The notes beneath the pieces are model-generated. The model was given only the letters and a program-made list of their open reading frames with translations, searched no databases and had not been told where the DNA came from. From Pseudomonadota bacterium (GTDB lineage Bacteria > Pseudomonadota > Alphaproteobacteria > Acetobacterales > Acetobacteraceae), in contig JAKBCH010000006.1 of assembly GCA_021808055.1 (NCBI GenBank), positions 1 to 63,538 on the forward strand: a stretch of DNA of 63,538 nucleotides, in the 5' to 3' direction. The position numbers and the translations under genes are program-made. Positions 1 through 11,355 of the stretch are shown in pieces; within the stretch, counting starts at the first letter, position 1; every line of letters starts with the position of its first letter.

Positions 1-375
1 TCTGATGGCTTGTTCGCCGAGGTGGCGCGGATACCAGGGCTGATCGACGATGTGCGGGCGAAGGAGCGGGTGATAATCCTCGGGCCATCGCTGTTGCCCG
101 CCTTGCTGCAAACCATCCATCTTGGCCATGTGACGCTGGATTTGGAGAAACGCGCCGGGGAGATCAGGCAGATTCTGGGCGCCACCAAGACCGAGATGGT
201 GAAGATGGACGAGGCGCTGGCCAAGCTGGCGCAAAATGCCAGCACGATGAGCAATAATATCGAGAAAGTGCGCACCCGCACCCGCGCCATGGGCCGCGTG
301 CTGAAAACCGTGGAGGTGGTGGAGGCCAATGCGGCGCAGAGCCTGCTGGGGCTGCCTGAAGAAGCCGAGGAGTAG
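1..375 (+). CDS. rmuC: DNA recombination protein RmuC, C-terminal part (5' truncated by window edge)
   Basis: The reading frame is open from the first base, so the gene starts upstream of the window; the TTG at 10 is not a real start. The 124 visible residues match the C-terminal end of RmuC: a short segment with the motif VIILGPSLLPALL, which resembles the VSPTTLLATLR strand of the family, followed by a long amphipathic helix (about residues 50-110) that looks coiled-coil. RmuC is thought to limit inversions at short inverted repeats and has a restriction-endonuclease-like core, which lies outside this window. The SCO1-like gene starts 40 bp downstream. Identification is by family resemblance and is fairly secure. 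Confidence 0.75.
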   Translation, partial: SDGLFAEVARIPGLIDDVRAKERVIILGPSLLPALLQTIHLGHVTLDLEKRAGEIRQILGATKTEMVKMDEALAKLAQNASTMSNNIEKVRTRTRAMGRVLKTVEVVEANAAQSLLGLPEEAEE

Positions 376-415
376 CGCCTTGCCAGCTTGCCCCGGTTGC
401 GCGAGGCTCCCAGCC

Positions 416-994
416 ATGAAACGCCGTTTATTGCTCGCCAGCCCTCTCGCCCTGGCCGCGTGCCATCATGACCTTTCTCAGCAGGATGTGAACATTAGCG
501 GGCTGGTGCCAAAGCTCGCCTTCACCATGAATGATGTGGCCACCGGCAAGCAGGTGACAGCGGCGGATTTCAAAGGCTCGGTGGTGCTGCTTTATTTCGG
601 CTATACCAATTGCCCGGATGTGTGCCCGACGACGCTCTACAACATGCAGCGCGTGCAGGAAGCCATGGGCAAGGCGGCGGGCAAGGTGAAAGTGTTGTTC
701 GTGACCGTGGACCCGGACCGCGACACGCCCCAGGTTTTGACGAAATACACCGGCTTGTTCGGCAGCAATGTGGTGGGGCTGCGCGGCACGGCGGATGAGC
801 TCTACACGCTGGCGCGGCGCTACCGGGTGGTGTTCTCAGTGGTGAAAACGCCGGCATACAGCGTGACTCATTCAGCCGCGGTTTATGTGTTTAACGCCCA
901 GGGTGCGCCGGAATTTATCATCGCCGGGTTGGATACGGTGAAACCGGACATCGCAGGCATCGCGGCTGATTTGCGGCGCGTGGCAGCGAAATGA
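416..994 (+). CDS. SCO1/SenC family copper-binding lipoprotein
   Basis: 192 residues. A basic start (MKRR) and hydrophobic stretch lead to a lipobox LAAC with Cys16, so this is a predicted lipoprotein. The thioredoxin-like fold carries the Cu-binding CPDVC motif (Cys66, Cys70) and the distal His152 in SVTHSAAVYVF, the three ligands of SCO1 proteins. The DPDRDTP motif is also typical. SCO1 helps assemble the CuA centre of cytochrome c oxidase. The ATG at 416 was chosen over an upstream in-frame start at 329, which overlaps rmuC and would destroy the signal peptide. The stop overlaps the next gene by 4 bp (ATGA), implying translational coupling with the flavoenzyme. Confidence 0.9.
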   Translation: MKRRLLLASPLALAACHHDLSQQDVNISGLVPKLAFTMNDVATGKQVTAADFKGSVVLLYFGYTNCPDVCPTTLYNMQRVQEAMGKAAGKVKVLFVTVDPDRDTPQVLTKYTGLFGSNVVGLRGTADELYTLARRYRVVFSVVKTPAYSVTHSAAVYVFNAQGAPEFIIAGLDTVKPDIAGIAADLRRVAAK

Positions 995-2400
995 GCAACT
1001 GGCGCGGCATCAGCCTGTGGATGGACGGGGTGGGCGAGATCACGCCCCGCCCGGCTCTGGGGGGTGATGTTAGCGCCGACATCGCCATTATCGGCGCGGG
1101 TTATACCGGGCTGTGGACCGCCTATTATTTAAAAACCCGCGCGCCAGGGCTGAACATTGTGGTGGTGGAGGCTGAGACCGCCGGGTTCGGCGCCTCTGGC
1201 CGCAATGGCGGCTGGGTGATGGGTGCGGTGCTGGGCGAGGAGCGGGTGGTGGGCCATTTGCCGGAACCGCGCAGGGCCGAAAGCTGGGCGCTGCTGCACG
1301 GCATACCGGATGAAGTGGGCCGGGTTGTGCGGGCGGAGGGCATTGGCTGCGATTTCCGCAAGGGCGGCACGCTTTATTGCGCGGCGCGCTACCCCGAGCA
1401 GGAAACCCGCCTGCGCGGTTGGCTGCGGGATGGCTATGCGGAGGGGTTAAGCGAGGCGGATTTGCGATGGCTGGACCCTGCTGAACTGACGCAGGAGCTG
1501 CGCGTGCCGGGTGCCTTAGGCGCGGTATACACCCCGCATTGCGCCACTATTCAGCCCGCGAAGCTGGCGCGCGGCCTGGCGGAGGTGGTGGAGCGGCTGG
1601 GGGTGAAGATTTACGAGCAGAGCCCGGTGACGGCTTGGCAGCCGGGGGAGATACGCACGGAACATGGCGTTGTGAAAGCGGATTGGGTGGTGCCCGCCGT
1701 GGAGGGTTACGCTGCCAGCCTGCCGCCATTGGGGGATTACCAATTGCCGGTGCAGAGTATGCTGATCGCCACCGAGCCTCTGCCGGAAGATGTCTGGGCG
1801 GGGATTGGTTTGGCGCGGGGGCAGAGCTTCAGCGAGTTCAGCCGCCAGGTGACTTATGGGCAGCGCACGGCGGATAACCGGCTGGCCTTTGGCGCGCGCG
1901 GTGGCTACCGCTTTGGCGGCAAGCTGCGGAATGATTTTACGCTGACCGAGGCCGAGGAAGGTTTACGGCGGTATCTGTTGGGAGAGATTTTTCCGCAGTT
2001 GAAGGGGGTGAAGATCACGCATCGCTGGGGCGGGAATCTTGGCATGTCTCGCCGGTTTCATCCGCATATGCTGCTGGATTCGAAAAACCACGTGGCACTT
2101 TCCGGCGGGTATGGCGGCGAGGGTGTGGGAGCTTCGAACCTTGGCGGGCGCACGCTGGCGGATTTGATTCTGGGGCAAGAGAGCCTGGAGACGCGCCAGC
2201 CCTGGGTGATACGGGACAAGGCGATGAAGGACGCTCTGCGGCGCTGGGAGCCTGAGCCGCTGCGCTGGCTGGGCTATAACGCCATCGTTAACAGCTTCGA
2301 GCTTGAAGACAGGGTGCTGGCCAACCCGCGCAGCGCCAACTGGCGGCGGTGGATGGCGCAGGCTTTGGCGGCGCGGATGCAGGGGTTGATGCGGGGGTGA
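991..2400 (+). CDS. FAD-dependent amine/amino-acid oxidase family protein (DAO fold)
   Basis: 469 residues. The N-terminal Rossmann dinucleotide fold is visible as IIGAGYTGLWTAYYL (about 34-48), followed by the FAD-binding acidic residue in VVVEAE and the GASGRNGGWV stretch typical of DadA/PuuB-type oxidoreductases. A second FAD-contacting patch, SGGYGGEGVGAS, lies near residue 370. Such enzymes oxidise amines or D-/N-substituted amino acids; gamma-glutamylputrescine oxidase-like proteins share this layout. The substrate cannot be told from sequence. The ATG overlaps the SCO1 stop, so the two are probably co-transcribed, although no functional link is obvious. Confidence 0.85.
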   Translation: MSNWRGISLWMDGVGEITPRPALGGDVSADIAIIGAGYTGLWTAYYLKTRAPGLNIVVVEAETAGFGASGRNGGWVMGAVLGEERVVGHLPEPRRAESWALLHGIPDEVGRVVRAEGIGCDFRKGGTLYCAARYPEQETRLRGWLRDGYAEGLSEADLRWLDPAELTQELRVPGALGAVYTPHCATIQPAKLARGLAEVVERLGVKIYEQSPVTAWQPGEIRTEHGVVKADWVVPAVEGYAASLPPLGDYQLPVQSMLIATEPLPEDVWAGIGLARGQSFSEFSRQVTYGQRTADNRLAFGARGGYRFGGKLRNDFTLTEAEEGLRRYLLGEIFPQLKGVKITHRWGGNLGMSRRFHPHMLLDSKNHVALSGGYGGEGVGASNLGGRTLADLILGQESLETRQPWVIRDKAMKDALRRWEPEPLRWLGYNAIVNSFELEDRVLANPRSANWRRWMAQALAARMQGLMRG

Positions 2401-2536
2401 TGGGCGCAGACCCGCCCGTATCGGTTGACATAAATCATAGCGCCGTACTTCGCGCCACCTAAAACCAAACAGGCATCCGACCATCTCAATTTGCCTAATG
2501 GCAGACCATCTGCTGATAAAGCATCAAGGATTCCCG

Positions 2537-3520
2537 ATGACCGCATCGATTGAAGTACGTCAACCAGTTCCCTATCAGCCAGGTCAGCCCATCGCCTTTG
2601 GTGCCTGCCGGGCGATCACGGTAACATCTGTATCTGAGATCGGCTGGCGGGACACTGGAAAACTCATTGAGGACATTGAGGCCAATGGCGGTCCGTCCGC
2701 CTGCCAGTGGGGGATGCATTTCGACCAAGACAACGCGGCGGGAAGTTGTTCATTGGTGGAGGTGCAAGGCCTGGACGGGAAGGTAACTCGTATCTTGCTC
2801 GATTCAGGCTGGAACCGGGATTACATGGCCGAGCGCTTCCGGGCCACCGGGGTTGACCGTATGCTCACCTCGGGCGAGATCGATTTTGTTTATCTCAGCC
2901 ACGAGCATCTGGATCATTTCTGGGGGATCGAGGCGGTTCTCTCCCTGGCACCGGAAATCACCATTCTGGCACCTGGCACCTTGAGCGAGGAGGCAATGGC
3001 CTGGCTGGCCGGAGGGTCTTTTCCACAAGCCGGCATCACCAACCGGGCCCCACACCAGGGCAAGCTGGTTCTGCTGCTTCCCGGCGGTGTCCATCGTCTG
3101 GCCGAAGGGGTTGCCTCGGTCACTTTCGACATACCGTTCTGGCTCGACATTCGCGGCGAGCAATCGCTTTACTTCAACGTCGCTGATGAAGGGTTGGTCT
3201 GCGTCGCCGGCTGCTGCCACCAGGGGGTGACCACTCTGGTTGACTATGCAGCGGACAAGCTGGAGGGCGGGAAAAATCTTTACGGTCTGTTCGGCGGGCT
3301 GCATATCGCGCCGCTCGGCCCGATCACCGACGAGCAGAGGGAGATGGTGAAGGCGCTGGCGAAATACGGCTTCCGCAAAATCGCTGCCAACCACTGCACC
3401 GGGACATCAGCAATCGCCTTGATGCATGAACTCGGTTACCCGATGGTCGGCGGCAGCGGCAAAGATGGCTCTCAGGGCACCGACCATGTCGGCAACGGCG
3501 ATACGGTGCGGTTCCCGTAG
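2537..3520 (+). CDS. MBL-fold metallohydrolase, COG1237-like
   Basis: 327 residues. The metallo-beta-lactamase metal motif is SHEHLDHFWG (about 118-127). Further family signatures are GCCHQGV, FGGLHI and ANHCTGTSA, which together match the group annotated as dihydropterin-6-yl-methyl-4-(ribofuranosyl)aminobenzene-phosphate synthase-like (COG1237). That name comes from the archaeal methanopterin pathway, so the real substrate here is unknown. The ATG at 2537 has an AAGGA six bases upstream, preferred over the TTG at 2498. A TTGACA hexamer at 2424-2429 could be a -35 box. It is a single gene, convergent with argJ. Confidence 0.8.
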   Translation: MTASIEVRQPVPYQPGQPIAFGACRAITVTSVSEIGWRDTGKLIEDIEANGGPSACQWGMHFDQDNAAGSCSLVEVQGLDGKVTRILLDSGWNRDYMAERFRATGVDRMLTSGEIDFVYLSHEHLDHFWGIEAVLSLAPEITILAPGTLSEEAMAWLAGGSFPQAGITNRAPHQGKLVLLLPGGVHRLAEGVASVTFDIPFWLDIRGEQSLYFNVADEGLVCVAGCCHQGVTTLVDYAADKLEGGKNLYGLFGGLHIAPLGPITDEQREMVKALAKYGFRKIAANHCTGTSAIALMHELGYPMVGGSGKDGSQGTDHVGNGDTVRFP

Positions 3521-3589
3521 GTAGCCAACCCAAGCTCAACTGATTGGCCAAACGTTTGAAGAAAACCGCAGAGGTAGCGTTCGCCGCGG

Positions 3590-4819
3590 TTAGCTCCGGT
3601 AGGAGCCGTTGATGTCGATATAGCCGTGGGTGAGGTCGCAGGTCCATACGGTGGCGTGGCCATCGCCTAGGCCGATATCGACCGTGATTTCGATCTCCCG
3701 GCCCTTCATATGCGCCACCACGGGGGTTTCATCGTAGCCAGGCACGACGCCGCCGTTCTGCGCCATCCAGACGCCGCCGACGGCCACGCCGAGCTTGTCG
3801 CGGTCCGCCGGTTCGCCCGCCTTGCCAACGGCCATGACGATGCGGCCCCAATTCGCGTCCTCGCCAGCGATGGCGGTTTTCACCAAGGGCGAATTGGCGA
3901 TGACCATGCCGATACGCTTGGCCGAGGCGTGGCTGACAGCACCCTCAACATTGATGGTGACGAGTTTCTTCGCCCCCTCGCCGTCCCGCACCACCATCAT
4001 CGCCAGCTCGTGCAGAACCTCGTGCAGGGCTCGGCGGAAATCCGCCAGGGCGGCGGGGTCTTCGGTGGGGTTGTTGCCCGCCTGGCCGGTGGCGAAGAGC
4101 AGCACCGTGTCTGAGGTGGAGGTATCAGAATCAATGGTCACGCAATTGAAGGTGCTCTCCACGTTTTTGGAAAGCATCGACTGCAAGGCGGGGGCGGGGA
4201 TCGCGGCGTCGGTGAAGATGAAGCTCAGCATTGTCGCCATGTCCGGCGCGATCATGCCCGAGCCTTTGGCGATGCCGTTGATCCGCACCTCCACCCCGCC
4301 CAGCCGGGCCGTGCGGGTGGTACCCTTGGGGAAGGTGTCGGTGGTCATGATGGCCGAGGCGGCCTCGGCGAAACGGTCCGCCGCGAGGTTGGCTTTCAGC
4401 GCGTCCATCACCGCGATGATTTTTTCAGCCGGCAGTTTCTCGCCGATAACGCCGGTGGAGGCCAGAAAGACCTGCCCAGGCTCGGTGCCCAATGTTTCCG
4501 CCGCGGCCTTGGCTGTGGCTTCCACGGCGCGGGCACCGGCAGCGCCGGTGAACACATTGGCATTGCCCGCATTTACCACCAGGGCGCGGGCGGAGCCGCC
4601 GGGCAAAACCTCCCGGCACCAGGACACCGGTGCGCCGGGGCATTGGTTGCGGGTGAACACCCCGGCAACCGTCGTGCCCTCGGCAAATTCAGCCAGCAGC
4701 ACATCTGTGCGGCCTTTATAGCGGATGCCCGCCGCCGCCGTCGCCAGCCTCACCCCCGCCAGAGGGGCAAGCGCCGGCAGGGGAAGGGCTAATGGCGAGA
4801 CGGGAAGCGGGCCTGCCAT
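3590..4819 (-). CDS. argJ: Bifunctional glutamate N-acetyltransferase / ornithine acetyltransferase ArgJ
   Basis: 409 residues, full length for the family. ArgJ recycles the acetyl group from N-acetylornithine to glutamate in arginine biosynthesis. The proenzyme self-cleaves before a conserved Thr; here the motif [16 protein letters not shown] puts the cleavage between Ala195 and Thr196, giving alpha and beta chains. The oxyanion-hole segment [10 protein letters not shown] (121-130) and [12 protein letters not shown] (81-92) are also present. It lies 6 bp behind the PPIase gene on the same strand, an arrangement seen in other alphaproteobacteria, so the two are likely one transcript. Confidence 0.95.
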   Translation of the reverse strand: MAGPLPVSPLALPLPALAPLAGVRLATAAAGIRYKGRTDVLLAEFAEGTTVAGVFTRNQCPGAPVSWCREVLPGGSARALVVNAGNANVFTGAAGARAVEATAKAAAETLGTEPGQVFLASTGVIGEKLPAEKIIAVMDALKANLAADRFAEAASAIMTTDTFPKGTTRTARLGGVEVRINGIAKGSGMIAPDMATMLSFIFTDAAIPAPALQSMLSKNVESTFNCVTIDSDTSTSDTVLLFATGQAGNNPTEDPAALADFRRALHEVLHELAMMVVRDGEGAKKLVTINVEGAVSHASAKRIGMVIANSPLVKTAIAGEDANWGRIVMAVGKAGEPADRDKLGVAVGGVWMAQNGGVVPGYDETPVVAHMKGREIEITVDIGLGDGHATVWTCDLTHGYIDINGSYRS

Positions 4820-4825
4820 GGCAAC

Positions 4826-5722
4826 TTACTTGCTGGTGCTGGCCGCACCCGGTGCGGTCTGCGGTACTGGCTTGCCATCTGCCCCATAAACCACGATTTT
4901 CACCTTGCCGCGGACATTGTTCAGCGTGTCCTGCACGGCCTGGTCGGTCAACTTTTGGCGAATCTGGTCCTGCACATCGGCAAAAGTCGGGGTGGGGGCG
5001 GTGCGGTGGCCCTCGTTAAGAATAACGTGCCAGCCAAACTGCGTGTGAACCGGGGTTTTGGTGTATTCGCCCTTTTTCAGCGCGAAGGCGGCATTGGCAA
5101 ATTCCGGCACCATCTCATCCTTGGAGAACCAGCCGAGCTCGCCGCCATTTTTGGCACCGGGGTCGATGCTGTCTTTTTCCGCCAGCTTGGCGAAGTCAGC
5201 GCCCTTGTTGAGCTGCTTGATGATGTCTTCCGCCTGCGCCTGGCTGGAAACCAGGATCTGCCTTGCATCCACCTGCTCCGGACCAGGCTTGCCAGCGTAG
5301 TCGCGGTTATATTCGGCCTGCACGGCGGTGTCTGTCACCTGGGCGGCCACGGCCTTTTGCACATAGGCATTTTCAAGCTGCACATCGGCGGCGGCCTGCA
5401 TCCGCGCGGCCACAGCCGGGTTGCTCTGCAGGTTTTCTTTCTGGGCCTCAATCAGCAGCGCCTTGCGGTCCACTTCCTGGTTCACCAGCAGCGGCAGCAA
5501 TTGCTGCGCCGGCAGTTGCTGCGCCTGCGGGGGCAGGTTCTGCGCGTCAGCCTGAATGTCGCTCAAATGGATCGGCAGACCATTCACCGAGGCAACCACC
5601 GGATTGGAGTTCGCCGGGGTGGCGGGCGCAGGGCTTGCAGCCGGGGCTGGCTGGGCAAACGCCGCTGGGGCGGCGATGGCAAGGGCAAGAGCCAAGGCGG
5701 AAAGCGTGGACAACTGACGCAT
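4826..5722 (-). CDS. Periplasmic parvulin-type peptidyl-prolyl cis-trans isomerase
   Basis: 298 residues. A signal peptide with an alanine-rich core ends at about AFA-Q (cleavage after residue 23), followed by a Pro/Ala-rich linker. A SurA/PrsA-like N-terminal helical domain precedes a single rotamase (PPIC) domain with DARQILVSS, GGELGWFSKDEMVPEF and TQFGWHVI. It should act as a periplasmic foldase for outer-membrane or secreted proteins. ATG at 5722 was taken over the in-frame start at 5806 because it begins directly with the signal peptide. It is divergent from secA (170 bp gap) and upstream of argJ. Confidence 0.88.
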   Translation of the reverse strand: MRQLSTLSALALALAIAAPAAFAQPAPAASPAPATPANSNPVVASVNGLPIHLSDIQADAQNLPPQAQQLPAQQLLPLLVNQEVDRKALLIEAQKENLQSNPAVAARMQAAADVQLENAYVQKAVAAQVTDTAVQAEYNRDYAGKPGPEQVDARQILVSSQAQAEDIIKQLNKGADFAKLAEKDSIDPGAKNGGELGWFSKDEMVPEFANAAFALKKGEYTKTPVHTQFGWHVILNEGHRTAPTPTFADVQDQIRQKLTDQAVQDTLNNVRGKVKIVVYGADGKPVPQTAPGAASTSK

Positions 5723-5892
5723 CTGTAGGAACCTTATTCTAAAGATGCGGCTCCTATGAGCCAAAGCCCCGCGCCGGGCAAGGCTTGGACCTGAAAACGA
5801 GGCCAAAGCGGGGCATATTTGACCATGCCCACCCTGGCGCTTATGTCATCGGCAGTCCTTTTTATCGTTCAAGTGCGGATTTCGTCCCTATC

Positions 5893-8607
<2,715 letters not shown>

Positions 8608-8682
8608 AGCGCGATGACCTCAGGTTCGCTCACTTTGCGAGCGAGCCTGAAGTCTAATCGCCCTCTCATTTATTGTTTAAGC
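8608..8682. repeat. Interspersed intergenic repeat, copy A (hairpin-forming)
   Basis: The gap after secA holds an inverted repeat with arms 8622-8633 and 8639-8650 (tcaggttcgctc / gagcgagcctga, one G-T pair). The whole segment, read on the minus strand, matches 31797-31868 at most positions, including the shared agagggcgatt block and the hairpin. It has no coding sign and overlaps the last codons of the glycerophosphodiester phosphodiesterase gene. It may double as a transcription terminator for secA. Confidence 0.65.
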
Positions 8683-9590
8683 GGCGGCTTTATTCGGCCG
8701 CCAGACCCAGCGGCAAAACCAGGCGGTGCCATTTCAAGGCCACGTTCAGCCAGAATGTCCCGCACCCGGTCTGGCCTGTCTGAGATGATACCATCCACAC
8801 CAAAATCAATCATGCGATGGATGTCCTTAACCTCGTTCACCGTCCATGGTATTACCGCCAGGCCAAGGCGCTGTGCTTCATCCATCTCCGCCGCCTGCAG
8901 CCCCTCATGAAACGGTGCCCAGGCTTTGGCCCCGGTGCTGGCCACCGCGCGCGGCAGGCTACCGCCAAATGCCGCAATTCTGGTTTTGCCAAACCACAAA
9001 TCGGCGTTGGCCACAGTTTCAGGTGCGGTGAGGCAGCAACGCGGCAAAGCCGGTTCCAGCATTGCGGCTTCCTCCAGCACCCGCCAGTCGAATGCAAGGA
9101 GCATGGCGTTGCCGATACGGTTTGCCCGCCGCAAAACACGCACAACCTTTGCCGCCAGAAATTTTGGGGCCAGCGTTGCGTCCGGCCTATCCGGATAGGT
9201 TTTTATCTCGACAAGAAAATTCAATGCTGTGCTGGCGGCAAGAATATCGCCAAGCGCCGGAATGCGCGCCCCCTGCACCGGCATTTGTTCCGCGAACCGT
9301 TTTGCGTAAGCTGAGCCCACGCGCAACCGGCCGACATCATAGGTGCTAATCTGCTGAAATGTCAGCGCACCGATAAACGGCGCATCGCCGCCCACATAGG
9401 CACCGGAATTGTCCCGGGCGATGTCAGGGTTTAGCCTTGGGTCATGGTGCGCCACCGCAACGCCATCAGCGGTGACCGCGATGTCCAGCTCTACCCCGGT
9501 AAGATTGAGATGCTCCGCCAGCGCGAACCCTGCCAGGGTGTTTTCCGGCAACAGGCCCCGCGCGCCGCGATGCCCGAAAACCGCGATCAA
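8670..9590 (-). CDS. Glycerophosphodiester phosphodiesterase family protein
   Basis: 306 residues. The GDPD TIM-barrel signature is clear: GHRGARGLLPENTLAGF (7-23) supplies the catalytic His and Arg, GVELDIAVTADGVAVAHHD carries the metal-binding Glu-Asp pair and the second His, and a late WTVNEVKD and GVDGIISDRPD are typical of the C-terminal strand. It hydrolyses glycerophosphodiesters to glycerol-3-phosphate and an alcohol. No signal peptide is visible, so it is probably cytoplasmic (UgpQ-like). The start overlaps the rdgB stop by 4 bp, so it is the last gene of a yqgE-rdgB-GDPD run. Its 3' end runs into the interspersed repeat. Confidence 0.9.
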   Translation of the reverse strand: MIAVFGHRGARGLLPENTLAGFALAEHLNLTGVELDIAVTADGVAVAHHDPRLNPDIARDNSGAYVGGDAPFIGALTFQQISTYDVGRLRVGSAYAKRFAEQMPVQGARIPALGDILAASTALNFLVEIKTYPDRPDATLAPKFLAAKVVRVLRRANRIGNAMLLAFDWRVLEEAAMLEPALPRCCLTAPETVANADLWFGKTRIAAFGGSLPRAVASTGAKAWAPFHEGLQAAEMDEAQRLGLAVIPWTVNEVKDIHRMIDFGVDGIISDRPDRVRDILAERGLEMAPPGFAAGSGGRIKPPLKQ

Positions 9591-10174
9591 AGCCGGTTTG
9601 TCGCGGCGTCCGCCAGCACGGCGGCAATCTGCGCGAATGCGTGGGCTCGGTGGCTGATCTTGTCTTTCTCATGGCCCAGCTCGGCATAGCTTTGTTCATA
9701 GCCGTTGGGGATGAAGATCGGGTCGTAGCCAAACCCTGTCCCGCCGCGCGGCGCAGGGGCAATGCGCCCAGACGCCTCGCCGATATAGGTGGCGGTGGAA
9801 CCATCAGGTTGGGCCAGGCAGAGGGCGCAGGTGAACCAGGCGTCCCAATCATTCTTGGCTTCCGCCGCGGCGATGATCTTGGCGAAGGCACCTGGGTAGT
9901 CGTCCCCCGCATAGCGCGAGGAATAAATGCCCGGCTGGCCGTTGAGCGCCGAAACCGAAAGCCCGGAATCATCGCCAATGGCCGGCAAGCCGGATGCCTT
10001 GGCGGCGGCCACAGCCTTGATCCGCGCATTGCCCGCGAAATCCGGTGCGGTTTCAGCGGGTTCTGGCAGGCCCAGCGCGCCCGATGAGGTCACCTCATAG
10101 CCGAGCGGTGCCAGCAGGGTTTGAAATTCCTTCAGCTTGCCCGGATTATGCGTGGCGATGACGAGTTTTTTCAT
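9587..10174 (-). CDS. rdgB: RdgB/HAM1 family non-canonical purine NTP pyrophosphatase
   Basis: 195 residues, typical length. The enzyme removes dITP, ITP and XTP from the nucleotide pool. Visible motifs are the N-terminal ATHNPGKLKEF (7-17), the active-site GDDSGLSVSALNGQPG with its catalytic Asp, SSRYAGDD, and GTGFGYDPIFIPNGYEQSYAEL followed by KDKISHRAHAF. All residues expected for nucleotide binding are present. It overlaps both neighbours by 4 bp, showing tight translational coupling in the yqgE-rdgB-GDPD run. Confidence 0.96.
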   Translation of the reverse strand: MKKLVIATHNPGKLKEFQTLLAPLGYEVTSSGALGLPEPAETAPDFAGNARIKAVAAAKASGLPAIGDDSGLSVSALNGQPGIYSSRYAGDDYPGAFAKIIAAAEAKNDWDAWFTCALCLAQPDGSTATYIGEASGRIAPAPRGGTGFGYDPIFIPNGYEQSYAELGHEKDKISHRAHAFAQIAAVLADAATNRL

Positions 10175-10758
10175 GCGCGCCCGGCATCGCCTGAAAGCAT
10201 ACCGGGGTCAATCTTCAGTTTCGCCAAAGCGCGCTGCCATTTGGTTTGGTAGGCCGAATCAAAAATGATGTCGTTATCCGGGTCCGTGGTCAGCCAACTG
10301 TTCTGGCAGATCTCTTCCTCAAGCTGGCCAGCGCCCCAGCCCGCATACCCCAGCAGCAACCGCGCCTGGGCAGGCCCACCGCCGGAAGCCACGGCTTGCA
10401 GCACCTCCATGCTGGCGCTTAAAACATGCGCTCCATCCACATCCAGGCTGCCTTCGGTCATCCATTCAGCCGAATGCAGTACAAAACCGCGATGGTCCTC
10501 CACCGGCCCGCCCTGGCCCACGGCTAAATCGCGCTGCGGCGGGTGCGGCTCCACGCCCAATTGCTGCAAAAGATCGCCGAACCGGGGTTTACGCAACGTG
10601 CGGTTCAGCACCAGGCCCATCGCCCCTTCCTCGTTATGCGCACAAATAAAAATCACGCTTTGCGTAAACCGTGGATCGCGCATGGCTGGCATCGCCAGAA
10701 GCACCTGGCCGGTCAGCCAGCTTGGGCGGGAGGCTATCGAAATTTCGGGGTTAGTCAT
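10171..10758 (-). CDS. YqgE/AlgH family protein
   Basis: 195 residues. The family signature is clear: LLAMPAMRDPRFTQSVIFIC near the start, then EEGAMGLVLNR, GGPVEDHRGFVLH and LLGYAGWGAGQLEEEI. Molecular function is unknown; one member was linked to alginate regulation. The ATG at 10758 gives the usual short N-terminus; the longer ORF to 10815 would eat into the divergent promoter gap shared with the peroxiredoxin gene. It is the first gene of the minus-strand run ending in the GDPD gene. Confidence 0.9.
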   Translation of the reverse strand: MTNPEISIASRPSWLTGQVLLAMPAMRDPRFTQSVIFICAHNEEGAMGLVLNRTLRKPRFGDLLQQLGVEPHPPQRDLAVGQGGPVEDHRGFVLHSAEWMTEGSLDVDGAHVLSASMEVLQAVASGGGPAQARLLLGYAGWGAGQLEEEICQNSWLTTDPDNDIIFDSAYQTKWQRALAKLKIDPGMLSGDAGRA

Positions 10759-10871
10759 CCGACCAATATATTCGCGCGCGCGCCTCTCTGCCAGCCCCGG
10801 CGCACCCGGCTTCACGTCACCCGTCAGTTCGCGTAAGATGGTGCATCCGTTTCACGAGCAATAGGCAGACA

Positions 10872-11351
10872 ATGATCAAAACTGGTGACAAAATTCCGGC
10901 CATGAAGCTCATGCTGGCCACACCGGACGGCCCGCGCGAAGTGGAAACAGCGGAGCTGCTGGGCCTTGGAAAAGTTGTGCTATTTGCCGTGCCGGGTGCC
11001 TTCACCCCCACTTGCAGCGCCAAGCATGTGCCTGGCTTCGTAAAGCTGGCGCCGGAGCTGAAGGAAAAAGGCGTGGACAGGATCGTCTGTCTGGCGGTGA
11101 ACGACGCCTTTGTGCTGGGCGCCTGGGCCAAGGACCAAAAAGCGGGCGATGCCGTGCAATTTCTGGCCGACGGCTCTGCCGCCTTCACCAAGGCGCTGGG
11201 GCTGGAGCTGGACCTGGTGGCGCGCGGCATGGGCATTCGCAGCCAGCGTTTCGCGCTGGTGATTGAGAATGGTACCGTGACCAAGGTGGCCGTGGAAGAA
11301 CCGGGCGGGTTCGAGGTCAGCCGCGCCGAGGCCATTCTCGAAGCTCTCTAA
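10872..11351 (+). CDS. Peroxiredoxin, Prx5-type
   Basis: 159 residues. The active-site motif PGAFTPTCS places the peroxidatic cysteine at Cys48, and the sequence VPGFVKLAPELKEKGVDRIVCLAVNDAFVLGAWAK is the typical Prx5 helix-strand region (described here by its landmarks VPGF, CLAVND and AWAK). A conserved Arg in RGMGIRSQRF completes the peroxide pocket. Such enzymes reduce hydrogen peroxide or alkyl hydroperoxides with glutathione, glutaredoxin or thioredoxin. It is divergent from yqgE (113 bp gap) and ends 4 bp before the GT2 gene. Confidence 0.93.
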   Translation: MIKTGDKIPAMKLMLATPDGPREVETAELLGLGKVVLFAVPGAFTPTCSAKHVPGFVKLAPELKEKGVDRIVCLAVNDAFVLGAWAKDQKAGDAVQFLADGSAAFTKALGLELDLVARGMGIRSQRFALVIENGTVTKVAVEEPGGFEVSRAEAILEAL

Positions 11352-11355
11352 GCCG

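Noticed and set aside
3564..3591. Hairpin between the MBL gene and argJ as a terminator
   Set aside because: Arms of six bases with a long loop and no T-run; also overlaps the argJ stop.
3795..4721. 308-residue plus-strand frame opposite argJ
   Set aside because: Ser/Ala/Thr-rich shadow frame; argJ is full length and clear.
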